Below are positions 1-7,625 of a stretch of DNA of 36,576 nt, piece by piece (within the stretch, counting starts at the first letter, position 1; each line of letters starts with the position of its first letter). Source of the DNA: Desulfarculaceae bacterium (GTDB lineage: Bacteria; Desulfobacterota; Desulfarculia; Desulfarculales; Desulfarculaceae); contig JAMOVV010000106.1 in NCBI GenBank assembly GCA_027067385.1, positions 1 through 36,576 of the forward strand, read 5' to 3'. The notes below the pieces were generated by a model. It had not been told where the DNA came from. It did not search any database and saw only the letters and a program-made list of their open reading frames with translations. The position numbers were made by a program, and so were the translations under genes.

Positions 1-51
1 AACCGCCGGCCGCGCCGGGGGGGTGGGGGCGGCGGTGGTTATCAGGTGGGT

Positions 52-696
52 TTAATCCAAAATGGTGCCCAGGCGGGACCAGCGGGGTCGCATATGGCTC
101 CAGTCCCACGACCAGTAGATGACCAGGGCCTTGCCGTGAACCTTGGCCGCGTCGGCGAAACCCCAGAAGCGCGAGTCTTCGCTGTCGTCGCGGTTGTCAC
201 CCATGACAAAGAGCTTGCCCGGCGGCACCTTGGTCGGCGGCATCTGGTCGCGCCGGTTGGCCCCCAACACCATCTGGTCGCTATGGCGCACGTAGGGCTC
301 TTTGAGCCGCCGGCCGTTGAGGTAGACCTGCTTGTCGCGAATCTGCACCGTGTCGCCCGGCAGGCCGATGACCCTTTTTATATAAGGAAACTGGCTCTGG
401 AAGGGCGGGTCGAAGACCACGATATCGCCGCGCTGGATCTCCCCGGTGGTAAAGAGCACCGTGTCGGAAAAGGGCAGCTTGAGGCGGTAGGCTACCTTGC
501 TCACCAGCAGTTGGTCGCCCAGTTGCAGGGTCTGCAGCATGGAGCCGGAGGGGATGGAGTAGGCCCCCACCAGGGAGCTGCGGATCACCAGGGCCAACAG
601 CAGGGCCAGGCCGATGGTCTTGGCCCAGTCCCAGACGATGCGGCCGGCGCCGGCCGGCTCCTGGGGCGCTGGTTTGGTTTTCTTTTTCCTCGGCAT
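52..696 (-). CDS. lepB: Signal peptidase I
   Basis: Membrane-bound serine/lysine protease that removes signal peptides from exported pre-proteins on the periplasmic face. The 214-residue form starts at an ATG (complement of 694-696). A longer reading from a TTG at 756 adds an Arg-rich stretch that is probably not translated. After a Lys-rich N-terminus comes one membrane segment (about residues 27-38). The family boxes follow: SIPSGSM with catalytic Ser52, YIKRVIGLPGD with general-base Lys107, and the GDNRDDSEDSR box around residues 166-176. The length suits a single-pass enzyme. It is divergent from rlmE with about 100 bp between start codons. No strong ribosome binding site is visible in front of the ATG, so the exact start is the least certain part. 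Confidence 0.95.
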   Translation of the reverse strand: MPRKKKTKPAPQEPAGAGRIVWDWAKTIGLALLLALVIRSSLVGAYSIPSGSMLQTLQLGDQLLVSKVAYRLKLPFSDTVLFTTGEIQRGDIVVFDPPFQSQFPYIKRVIGLPGDTVQIRDKQVYLNGRRLKEPYVRHSDQMVLGANRRDQMPPTKVPPGKLFVMGDNRDDSEDSRFWGFADAAKVHGKALVIYWSWDWSHMRPRWSRLGTILD

Positions 697-799
697 GCCA
701 GCCAAGGTAACAGCGAGGCGCCGGCGCGTCAATAGCCGGCGGCCGGGGGCCGGCAACCGTCTTGCCCCCCACCGGGGGCTATGCTAGATTTGTTCAGCC

Positions 800-1435
800 A
801 TGACCAGACCCGGAGCCAGGGACGCACGTTATTTCAGGGCCAAGCGCGACGGTTACGCCGCCCGTTCGGTCTACAAGCTCGAGGATATCGACCGGCGCTA
901 CGGTCTGCTCCAGGGCTCGCGGCGGGTGTTGGATCTGGGTTGCCACCCCGGCTCCTGGCTGCAGTATTGCGCGCAAAAGGTGGGCCCCGGCGGCCGAGTG
1001 CTGGGGGTGGACCTAAAGCCCCCCACCGCCGGGCTGCCGTCCTGGGTCGACTACCTGGAGGCCGACGTGCTGGAGCTCACGGCCGCCGAGGTGGCCGAGG
1101 CCATGGGGGGGGCGCAAGGGGCGAAGGGGGGGAGGTGCTTAGACGCCCTGCTCAGCGACCTGGCCCCCCGCACCACCGGGGTGGTGCACGCCGACGTGGC
1201 CAAGAGCGTGGAGCTCGCCGCCCGGGCCCTGGAGCTGGCCGAGGCCCTGCTAAAGCCCGGCGGCGTGCTGGTGGCCAAGGTCTTCCAGGGGGCCGGGGTG
1301 GACCAGTTGATAAGACGGGTCAAGCAGGCATATAAACTGGGCAAGGCCCACAAACCGGCCGGCTCCACCAAGAGCAGTCGGGAGATATACCTGGTGGGGC
1401 GCGGATTTAAAGGCGGCGCCGACAAAAAATCATAA
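800..1435 (+). CDS. rlmE: 23S rRNA (uridine-2'-O-)-methyltransferase RlmE (FtsJ/RrmJ)
   Basis: SAM-dependent 2'-O-methyltransferase, known in the family to methylate U2552 of 23S rRNA at a late step of 50S assembly. The 211-residue protein shows the Rossmann SAM motif VLDLGCHPGSW (residues 43-53). The K-D-K-E catalytic tetrad is visible: Lys26 in SVYKLED, Asp in LLSDLAP, Lys in VLVAKVFQG and Glu in SREIYLVG. The usual basic start with a DxYFRAKRDGYxARS-like pattern is present. It opens a plus-strand block and is followed after 24 bp by yebC, so the two are probably cotranscribed. Confidence 0.93.
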   Translation: MTRPGARDARYFRAKRDGYAARSVYKLEDIDRRYGLLQGSRRVLDLGCHPGSWLQYCAQKVGPGGRVLGVDLKPPTAGLPSWVDYLEADVLELTAAEVAEAMGGAQGAKGGRCLDALLSDLAPRTTGVVHADVAKSVELAARALELAEALLKPGGVLVAKVFQGAGVDQLIRRVKQAYKLGKAHKPAGSTKSSREIYLVGRGFKGGADKKS

Positions 1436-1459
1436 CCGACCACCTACGGGGGTAGCGAG

Positions 1460-2212
1460 ATGTCCGGACACTCCAAGTGGAGCACCATCAAAAGAAAGAA
1501 AGGAGCCGCCGACGCCAAGCGCGGCAAGATCTTCACCCGCCTGATGCGCGAGATCACCGTGGCCGCCAAGACCGGCGGCGGCGACCCCGACGGCAACCCC
1601 CGGCTCAGAACCGCCATGGACACGGCCAAGGCGGCCAACATGCCCAAGGACAACATCCTCAAGGCCATCAAAAAGGGCACCGGCGAGCTCGAGGGCGTCA
1701 CCTACGAGGAGATCACCTACGAGGGCTACGGCCCCGGCGGGGTGGCCTTTTTTATCGAATGTCTCACCGACAACAAGAACCGGGCGGCGGCCGACGTGCG
1801 CCACATCCTCACCAAGCGCGGCGGCTCCCTGGCCAAGAGCGGCGCGGTGGCCTATCTCTTTGAGGCCAAGGGCTCGCTCACCTTTGACAAGAACGACGTA
1901 GACGAAGACACCCTCATGGAGATCGCCCTGGAGGCCGGGGCCGAGGACGTGCGCGACGAAGACGACGCCTGGGTGGTGATCACCGACCCGGGAGATTTCT
2001 CGGCCGTGGCCGCGGCGGTGGAGCAGTCCGAGCTCAAGCCCCTGGAGGCCAAGGTGACCAGGCTGCCCACCACCACGGTGGAGGTCACCGACGCCAAGCT
2101 GGCCGGCCAGATCGTGGCCCTGATGGAGGCCCTGGACGAGGCCGACGACGTGCAAAACGTCTACGCCAACTTCGACATCCCCGACGAGATTCTCGAGTCC
2201 CTGGAAGGCTAG
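1460..2212 (+). CDS. yebC: YebC/TACO1-family translation factor
   Basis: A 250-residue protein, the usual length for the family, with the signature start SGHSKWSTIKRKKGAADAKR. It also has the conserved ANMPKDNI and YEGYGPGGV segments and the NKNRAAADVRH motif. YebC/TACO1 proteins were long annotated as transcriptional regulators. More recent work assigns some members a ribosomal role in relieving stalls at proline-rich stretches. In many bacteria yebC sits directly before ruvC, as here (ruvC starts 104 bp on), and that linkage supports the call. The gap to ruvC holds a strong hairpin (2233-2258). Confidence 0.95.
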   Translation: MSGHSKWSTIKRKKGAADAKRGKIFTRLMREITVAAKTGGGDPDGNPRLRTAMDTAKAANMPKDNILKAIKKGTGELEGVTYEEITYEGYGPGGVAFFIECLTDNKNRAAADVRHILTKRGGSLAKSGAVAYLFEAKGSLTFDKNDVDEDTLMEIALEAGAEDVRDEDDAWVVITDPGDFSAVAAAVEQSELKPLEAKVTRLPTTTVEVTDAKLAGQIVALMEALDEADDVQNVYANFDIPDEILESLEG

Positions 2213-2232
2213 GGACCGCAGTGCAAAATGGC

Positions 2233-2258
2233 GGGGCCCCTTTCTTTAAGGAGGCCCC
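2233..2258 (+). other. Intergenic hairpin between yebC and ruvC
   Basis: GGGGCC (2233-2238) pairs with GGCCCC (2253-2258), and CCTT (2239-2242) pairs with AAGG (2248-2251), leaving one bulged A and a five-base loop. No T-run follows, so it is not a classical terminator. It could stabilise or process the yebC-ruvC message. Confidence 0.45.
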
Positions 2259-2315
2259 GGAGCCCTGGCCCCGCAAGCCACCGGCTATCGCCGGAGAGAT
2301 TAAAGGAAACCGCCG

Positions 2316-2849
2316 ATGCCTGCGCTCCGCGCCAACGCCCCGACGCCCGGCGGCGCGCGCCTGCGCGTGTTGGGCCTGGACCCGGGCAGCCACGCCACCG
2401 GCTGGGGGGTGGTGGACGCCGCCGGCGGGGGCCGGCTGCGGCTGGTGGACGCCGGGGTGGTGCGCGCCCCGGCCAAGGCCCCGGTGGACCAGCGGCTGCT
2501 GGCCATCCACCAGGGTCTGGCCGAGGTCATCGCCGAGCACCAGCCGGCCGAGATGGCGGTGGAGGGGGTGTTTAGCGCGGTGAATGTCAAGACGGCCATC
2601 GTGCTGGGCCAGGCCCGGGGGGTGGCCCTGTTGGCCGGGGCGGCGGCCGGTCTGGAGGTCTTTGAATACAGCCCGGCGGCGGTGAAGAAGGCCCTGGTGG
2701 GCACGGGCCGGGCCGAGAAGCGACAGGTACGGGCCATGGTGAGCGCCCTGCTGGCCACTAAGCGCAAGCTGCCCCTGGACGCCTCCGACGCCTGCGCCCT
2801 GGCCATTTGCCATCACCACTCCCGCGCCCTGCACGCCAAGGGACTCTAA
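2316..2849 (+). CDS. ruvC: Crossover junction endodeoxyribonuclease RuvC
   Basis: Holliday-junction resolvase acting as a dimer with the RuvAB motor. The start ATG has an AAAGGA ribosome binding site at 2302-2307. The 177-residue protein carries the RNase-H-fold acidic residues expected of RuvC: Asp22 in LGLDPG, Glu83 in AVEGVF, and Asp155/Asp158 in LDASDACA. The GTGRAEKRQV segment matches the conserved junction-contact loop. An N-terminal extension of about 15 residues (Ala/Pro-rich) precedes the first strand. It lies between yebC and ruvA, the usual neighbourhood. Confidence 0.95.
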   Translation: MPALRANAPTPGGARLRVLGLDPGSHATGWGVVDAAGGGRLRLVDAGVVRAPAKAPVDQRLLAIHQGLAEVIAEHQPAEMAVEGVFSAVNVKTAIVLGQARGVALLAGAAAGLEVFEYSPAAVKKALVGTGRAEKRQVRAMVSALLATKRKLPLDASDACALAICHHHSRALHAKGL

Positions 2850-2935
2850 GCGCCCAACCGGGCCGGACCCACCCACCAGCGGCCGTCCGTGGTATATTAG
2901 CAAGCTCCAGGCAAGCCAACGAGGACCGCCGAGCC

Positions 2936-3532
2936 ATGATCGCACGCATAGCCGGACAGATGATCCACCGCGCCCCCGACCACCTCATCGTGGACGTGGG
3001 CGGGGTGGGCTACCGCCTTTTTGTGAGCCTCAACACCTTCTACGCCCTGCCCGAGCCGCCGGCGGCGGTGCAGCTCATGGTGCACACCGTGGTGCGCGAC
3101 GACGCCATCCACCTCTACGGCTTTGGCGACGCGGCCGAAAAAGAGGCCTTCGGCCACCTCATCGGGGTGAGCGGGGTGGGACCCAAGCTGGCCATGGGCA
3201 TCCTCTCGGGCATCGGCCCCGAAGACCTGTGGCAGGCGGTGCGCAGCCGGGACATCGCCCGGCTGTGCAAGGTGCCCGGCATCGGCAAGAAGACCGCCGC
3301 CCGCATGGTGGTGGACCTGGAAGGCCGACTGCCGGCGGCCGAAGAAAGCGACCAGGCCGGGGACGCCGTAGCCGCGGGCGGTGCGGCGGCCGAGGACGCG
3401 GTGAGCGCCCTGGTGAACCTGGGCTATCCCCAGCCCCGGGCGGCCAAGGCGGTGGAGGCCGCGGTGGAAAAGCTCGGCGACGGTGCGCCCCTGGAGGACC
3501 TGCTGCGCCAGGTGCTCAAGTCCCTGGGCTGA
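2936..3532 (+). CDS. ruvA: Holliday junction DNA helicase subunit RuvA
   Basis: Tetrameric junction-binding subunit of the RuvAB branch-migration complex. Starting at ATG 2936 the protein is 198 residues, close to the usual size. It begins MIARIAGQMIHR, as family members do. Domain I (OB fold) covers about residues 1-64. Two helix-hairpin-helix motifs follow (GVSGVGPKLA and VPGIGKKTA), then an Ala/Glu-rich linker and domain III (ALVNLGYPQPRAAKAVE) that contacts RuvB. An open frame extends upstream to 2807, but it overlaps ruvC and has no family similarity. ruvB is not adjacent: it lies 2.7 kb downstream behind two other genes. Confidence 0.95.
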   Translation: MIARIAGQMIHRAPDHLIVDVGGVGYRLFVSLNTFYALPEPPAAVQLMVHTVVRDDAIHLYGFGDAAEKEAFGHLIGVSGVGPKLAMGILSGIGPEDLWQAVRSRDIARLCKVPGIGKKTAARMVVDLEGRLPAAEESDQAGDAVAAGGAAAEDAVSALVNLGYPQPRAAKAVEAAVEKLGDGAPLEDLLRQVLKSLG

Positions 3533-3640
3533 GCCCCGGGCATCCCACAATCCTTTTCGTCAGGGCCCATCTCCGTAGGTCCAACTCCCCCATAAGACGG
3601 GCTCATCCCTCGTCGAGCCGGCCCGACCGCGGGTAACCAC

Positions 3641-3720
3641 CGGCAAAACGTCGGGATAAGCGCGGTAATATTTGCCCGCAGTGTCAATATTTCCCCGGTA
3701 GCGTCAAAATTTCGGGGGCC
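3641..3720. repeat. Array of four degenerate ~20-bp repeats (candidate activator sites)
   Basis: Four successive blocks begin near 3641, 3661, 3681 and 3702 and align with a period of about 20 bp. Two of them are GTGTCAATATTTCCCCGGTA (3681) and GCGTCAAAATTTCGGGGGCC (3701). All share a CAAWATTT-like AT core followed by C/G-rich bases. A 20-bp period places each copy on the same DNA face. The array lies about 155-235 bp upstream of the candidate sigma-54 promoter at 3876, a distance at which enhancer-binding proteins act. The operator role is an inference. Confidence 0.5.
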
Positions 3721-3819
3721 GGGCCGGTGGCGCTCGCCAGCGGCGTGGCCGCCGCCGGCGAACCCGGCGCTGGTCGAGTAGCCAATAATTCTCAACTAGG
3801 GCAGCAGGTTGTACCTCTT

Positions 3820-3851
3820 CGGCGCCGCCGGGGCCCGCCCGGGCGGCGCCG
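3820..3851. repeat. Perfect 10-bp inverted repeat in long intergenic region
   Basis: CGGCGCCGCC (3820-3829) is the exact reverse complement of GGCGGCGCCG (3842-3851), with a 12-base loop. A second pair, GTACCT (3811-3816) and AGGTAC (3871-3876), encloses it. It sits just upstream of the candidate -24/-12 promoter, so it would act as DNA or belong to a message from further upstream (ruvA read-through). Confidence 0.5.
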
Positions 3852-3875
3852 GCCGCGCGAGCCCTGGCCTAGGTA

Positions 3876-3891
3876 CGGCATATCACTTGCA
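3876..3891 (+). promoter_or_regulatory. Candidate sigma-54 (RpoN) promoter
   Basis: CGGCAT (3876-3881), five bases, then TTGCA (3887-3891) gives the GG-N10-GC spacing with a complete TTGC element. Four of six bases match the TGGCAC -24 element. The predicted start near 3902 leaves a leader of about 46 nt before the ATG at 3949. The upstream 20-bp repeat array supports the call. Confidence 0.5.
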
Positions 3892-3948
3892 AAACATCTC
3901 CGACGGCCTTTTGCGCCAATTAAACACCATTTGTCAGGGGGTAAAGTG

Positions 3949-4974
3949 ATGGCCGAGTCGCAGACTTCGTTTGAGGCGTTGTGGAAATTTTACCGGGATT
4001 CGGGGTTTGTATACGAAGCCAAGGAGGGGAAGCTGCGCCCCCACCTGGCCGAGATCGCCGACACCTGGGACAAGCTGCTCCAGGCCGACGGTAGCGTCTT
4101 CAAGCTCTTTACCCACGTCAAGGGCGGCCACATCCGCAGCGCCCTGGCCATAACCCGTTACTACCACAAGTCCTGGATGATCCACCACATGGCCAGCCTC
4201 ACCGATCCCTGGGGCATGAAGCTGGTGCTGGCCCGGGCCATAAAGTGGATGATGGCCAACCAGGACCTGGACCATGGTATCTTTTATTGGCGGCCCAACA
4301 ACAGCCGGGCCGACGTACGCTTTTCCAATCTCGGCAAGCTGCTGGAAAAATCCGGGGCCGAGGTGAGCACCCACAAGGTCTTTGACTACTTCTATTTCCC
4401 GGCCGGTGATGGCCCGCGGCCGGCCGGCGAGGCCATCGCCAATATCTACCCGGTACAGGAGCGGCTGCTGGGGCTGGCGGCCGACCTGTTGGCCCAGGTG
4501 GTGGACCCCCACGAGATAGACCTGCGCAGTTTGGGTGGGGGCAACCTCGCCCTGGCGGGGCTCGACGCCTTGTACCGCCGCCACGACCTCAGACGTCGCC
4601 GCGAGGTGTTCAGCGCCGAGGTGGGCGGCCGGGTGCAGGCCGTGGTCCTGTTGGAAGACGCCTCGCTGGGGCTGAACTTCTCGCATTTTTTCAACAAGTT
4701 TCATCTATATTTTGTTGGTGACGAGATGGACTTTGCCCAGCGCACCGCCCTTTGCGGCCAGGTGCTGGACTATCTCATGGCCCACTGCCGCCGGCGAGGC
4801 CAGGACTTCCTGGTCTGCCTGTGTCCGCCGGAGCAAAGCGAGCTCTTTCGGGCCCTGGGATACCGCTCGCACAAGCAATACGCCTGCATGAGCATCGCCC
4901 GCCAGTTGGAGGATTCCCTGACCCTGCAACACTTCAACAATTTTTATTCCCGTCGCATGGACGCGATACGTTAG
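3949..4974 (+). CDS. Uncharacterised protein with two possible GNAT-like halves
   Basis: The frame is open from 3727, but ATG 3949 follows a GGGGG ribosome binding site (3937-3941). It begins where protein-like sequence begins and gives 341 residues. No signal peptide or membrane segment is seen. The N-terminal half (about residues 35-130) and C-terminal half (about 225-320) each show a strand-helix pattern with a region like an acetyltransferase A-motif. The aromatic-rich segments RYYHKSWMIHHMAS and NFSHFFNKFHLYFVG may be the equivalent strands. This is a fold impression, not a family match, and no acyl-CoA P-loop is convincing. It stands alone between ruvA and an enolase-superfamily gene. 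The candidate sigma-54 promoter hints at regulated rather than housekeeping expression. Function unknown. Confidence 0.75.
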   Translation: MAESQTSFEALWKFYRDSGFVYEAKEGKLRPHLAEIADTWDKLLQADGSVFKLFTHVKGGHIRSALAITRYYHKSWMIHHMASLTDPWGMKLVLARAIKWMMANQDLDHGIFYWRPNNSRADVRFSNLGKLLEKSGAEVSTHKVFDYFYFPAGDGPRPAGEAIANIYPVQERLLGLAADLLAQVVDPHEIDLRSLGGGNLALAGLDALYRRHDLRRRREVFSAEVGGRVQAVVLLEDASLGLNFSHFFNKFHLYFVGDEMDFAQRTALCGQVLDYLMAHCRRRGQDFLVCLCPPEQSELFRALGYRSHKQYACMSIARQLEDSLTLQHFNNFYSRRMDAIR

Positions 4975-5078
4975 AATCGAGCCTCCGGCGCGGCCGGCGG
5001 CGGTCTGCGGCGGGTTGGTGTTTCCCGTCTCCACACGGCGCGAGGTAGCTCATCGAACTGGTAGATATACAGACGTAC

Positions 5079-6167
5079 TTGGTGCGGCGACCCTTCAGCC
5101 GGCCGGTGACCCACGGCCTGGCCACCAACCGCGACACGGCCAACCTGGTGGTGCGGCTCACCGACCGCGACGGGGTGGTGGGCTTTGGCGAGGGGGTGCC
5201 CCGGAGCTATGTCACCGGCGAGAGCCTGGAGGGCTCGCAGGAGTTTTTGACCCGGCGCGCGCCGGGGCTGCTCTTGGGCCGGGCCATCGACAGCCGCCGG
5301 GTGATGGACTTTTGCCGCGAGGTGATAGACGACGAGTCGGCGGCCCGCCACCCGGCGGCCGTCTGCGCCCTGGAGACGGCCCTGCTGGATTTGGCCGGCC
5401 GCCGCCGGGGCCTGCCCTGCTCGGCCCTGCTGGCGCCCGGCCGGGGGGAGCCGGCCGGCGAGGTTATCTACAGCGTGGTGGTGCCCATCATCGACCAGCC
5501 GGAGGCGCGCGAGGCGGTGCTGGAGGCCATCGCGGCCGCTGGTTTCAGGCAGGTGAAGGTGAAGCTTGGCTTTGCCGGTGACATGGAGCACCTGGCCTGG
5601 GTGCGGCGCCGGCTGGGGCCGGAGGTGGATATCCGGGTGGACGTAAACGGCGCCTGGAGCCGGGAGCAGGCCCTGGGCAACCTGGAGCAGTTGGCCCTCC
5701 TGGGGGTATCTGTCCTGGAGCAACCGGTGGACCCGCGGGACGCCGAGGCCTGGGAGGCCATCGCCGGGGCCGGCGATTTGCGGATCATGGCCGACGAGTC
5801 GCTCTGCAGCCTGGCCGACGCCCGGCGGCTCATCGCGCAGGGGGCGGTGGGGGCCTTTAACCTCAAGCTCTCCAAGCTGGCTGGTTTCGGGCGCTGCCGG
5901 GAGATTATGGAGATGGCCCACGCCCACGGCCTGGCGGTGCAGCTTGGTTGCCAGGTGGGCGAGCTGGGCATCCTCAGCGCGGCCGGCCGTCATTTTGCGG
6001 CCGCCGCCGGGGGCCTGCTCTACCTGGAGGGCAGCCTCACCCGCTTTTTCACCCGAGACATCATCGCGCAAGACCTCACTCCGGGGGCGGGGGGGCGCGC
6101 CCCGGTCCTGGCCGGCCCCGGTCTGGGCATCGACGTGGACCAGTCCCAGCTAAGCGCCGGCGGTTAG
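5079..6167 (+). CDS. Enolase-superfamily enzyme, mandelate racemase/muconate lactonizing subgroup
   Basis: Residue numbers are from TTG 5079 (362 residues). The TIM-barrel enzyme shows the full muconate-lactonizing catalytic set: K160-x-K162 at the end of strand 2, metal ligands Asp188 (RVDVNGAW), Glu214 (LEQPV) and Asp239 (MADES), and the opposite base in NLKLSK (Lys263/Lys266). These enzymes abstract a proton alpha to a carboxylate. Substrate could be a dipeptide, N-acyl amino acid, succinylbenzoate-type acid or a lactone, and the sequence does not decide. The N-terminal strand typical of the family is encoded upstream of any ATG/GTG/TTG: the frame opens at 5049 and reads LIELVDIQTYLVRRPF, with GAGG at 5042-5045. 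The true start may therefore be a non-canonical codon (ATC 5052 or CTG 5058). Confidence 0.85.
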   Translation: MVRRPFSRPVTHGLATNRDTANLVVRLTDRDGVVGFGEGVPRSYVTGESLEGSQEFLTRRAPGLLLGRAIDSRRVMDFCREVIDDESAARHPAAVCALETALLDLAGRRRGLPCSALLAPGRGEPAGEVIYSVVVPIIDQPEAREAVLEAIAAAGFRQVKVKLGFAGDMEHLAWVRRRLGPEVDIRVDVNGAWSREQALGNLEQLALLGVSVLEQPVDPRDAEAWEAIAGAGDLRIMADESLCSLADARRLIAQGAVGAFNLKLSKLAGFGRCREIMEMAHAHGLAVQLGCQVGELGILSAAGRHFAAAAGGLLYLEGSLTRFFTRDIIAQDLTPGAGGRAPVLAGPGLGIDVDQSQLSAGG

Positions 6168-6197
6168 CCTGGCCGCCGGCCGCGGCGCGCAAATGAT

Positions 6198-6226
6198 TTG
6201 TCGGCCGGGGGCCGATCCACTAGTAT
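6198..6226 (+). promoter_or_regulatory. Candidate promoter for ruvB
   Basis: TTGTCG (6198-6203), 17 bases, TAGTAT (6221-6226): four of six matches in each hexamer. The expected start near 6233 would favour the ATG at 6256 over the GTG at 6235 as the ruvB start. Confidence 0.35.
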
Positions 6227-6255
6227 AGAGCCCAGTGCAAGCACGGCCGGAGCAG

Positions 6256-7287
6256 ATGGAAGCAGATCAACGCCAAAGACGCATCGTCGACGGGCAGCCC
6301 CAGGACGAAGACCAGGCCCTCAGCGGCCTGCGCCCCACCCGTTTGGACGACTACGTGGGCCAGGAGGAGGCCAAGGCCAACCTCAAGATATTCATTGAGG
6401 CGGCCAAGCGGCGCGGCGAGGCCCTGGACCACGTGCTTTTGCACGGCCATCCCGGCCTGGGCAAGACCACCCTGGCTCACATCCTGGCCTCCGAGATGGA
6501 GGTGAACATCACGGCCACCAGCGGGCCGGTGTTGGAGCGGGCCGGCGACCTGGCGGCCATCCTCACCAACCTGGAGCGCGGCGACGTGCTGTTCGTGGAC
6601 GAGATTCACCGGCTCAACCACGTGGTGGAAGAGGTGCTCTACCCGGCCATGGAGGATTTCCACCTGGACCTCATCATCGGCCAGGGGCCCAGCGCGCGCA
6701 CGGTGAAGCTGGACCTGGCGCCCTTCACCCTGGTGGGGGCTACCACGCGGGCCGGGCTCATCACCCCGCCTATGCGCGACCGTTTCGGGGTGCAGGTGCG
6801 GGTGGACTTTTACACCCCCGAGCAACTGGCGGCCATCGTCACCCGCTCGGCGGCCATCTTGGGGCTGAGCATCACCGAGGCGGGGGCCATGGAGATCGCC
6901 CGGCGGGCGCGGGCCACCCCGCGCATCGCCAACCGGCTGCTCAAGCGGGTGCGCGACTTCGCCGAGGTGGAGTCCGACGGCCGGGTGGACCGGCGCCAGG
7001 CCGACAGCGCCCTGTCGCGCCTGGGGGTGGACGACTCGGGGCTGGACCGGCTGGACCGCCTGCTGCTTTCGACCATCGTGGAGAAGTTTGACGGCGGCCC
7101 GGTGGGGCTGGGTACCTTGTCGGCCGCGGTGGGTGAGGAGGCCCAGACCATCGAGGAGGTCTACGAGCCCTACCTCATCCAGCAGGGGTTCATCAAGCGC
7201 ACCCCGGCGGGGCGCACCGCCACCAACCGGGCCTACCAGCACCTGGGGATCACCCCTTCCAGCGGGGCGCAGAAGCGGCTGTTCTAG
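6256..7287 (+). CDS. ruvB: Holliday junction branch migration ATPase RuvB
   Basis: Hexameric AAA+ motor that drives branch migration with RuvA. With ATG 6256 (GGAG at 6249-6252) it has 343 residues. A GTG at 6235 would add seven. Seen: [12 protein letters not shown] start, Walker [10 protein letters not shown] (64-72), Walker B FVDEIHR (113-119), sensor GATTRAG, arginine-finger region RDRFGV, and a C-terminal winged helix ending in NRAYQHLG. All key residues are intact. It is separated from ruvC-ruvA by an uncharacterised gene and an enolase-superfamily gene, so it probably has its own promoter (6198-6226). Confidence 0.96.
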   Translation: MEADQRQRRIVDGQPQDEDQALSGLRPTRLDDYVGQEEAKANLKIFIEAAKRRGEALDHVLLHGHPGLGKTTLAHILASEMEVNITATSGPVLERAGDLAAILTNLERGDVLFVDEIHRLNHVVEEVLYPAMEDFHLDLIIGQGPSARTVKLDLAPFTLVGATTRAGLITPPMRDRFGVQVRVDFYTPEQLAAIVTRSAAILGLSITEAGAMEIARRARATPRIANRLLKRVRDFAEVESDGRVDRRQADSALSRLGVDDSGLDRLDRLLLSTIVEKFDGGPVGLGTLSAAVGEEAQTIEEVYEPYLIQQGFIKRTPAGRTATNRAYQHLGITPSSGAQKRLF

Positions 7288-7625
7288 CCGTCCGTCCCGG
7301 GCTTGGCTTCCCGATAGTCGTCGGCCCGATAGTCGTCGGCGTGTGTTGCGAGCGGCGTTCTGGCCAGCCGCCCCGGGCCCCGCCGTATCCCCCACGCCGC
7401 AGGCACCGCCGCGCAGGCGGCTGTTCCCGCCGGCCGGCATGGGACCCGGCATCCACCGCCAACCAAGGCCGTCAACCGGGCCGCCCGGCTTGGGGGTGGC
7501 CGCCCCGGCGCGCCCTCCCCTGGCGATCCCGCCCGAGCGCCGGATGTTTACGGCACCGTATCCCGCCGCCCGCTTGGCCGGCCCGGTGGCCGGTGGATTA
7601 TGTTTGTCCCGCAGCCACCACCGGG
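7288..7625. other. Gene-free stretch between convergent ruvB and gasdermin-like gene
   Basis: About 340 bp of GC-rich DNA with no plausible gene or T-tailed terminator. Its only clear structure is a perfect tandem duplication of the 15-mer CCCGATAGTCGTCGG at 7310-7324 and 7325-7339. Confidence 0.6.
7310..7339. repeat. Perfect 2 x 15-bp tandem duplication
   Basis: CCCGATAGTCGTCGG occurs twice head to tail, directly downstream of ruvB. Probably a replication-slippage product with no evident role. Confidence 0.8.

Noticed and set aside
46-735. Long plus-strand open frame opposite lepB
   Set aside because: Antisense shadow of a gene with all signal peptidase motifs; translation is His/Gly/Val-rich without family-like features.
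2807-2935. N-terminal extension of RuvA from the upstream open frame
   Set aside because: Overlaps ruvC and lacks similarity; ATG 2936 gives the standard RuvA start.
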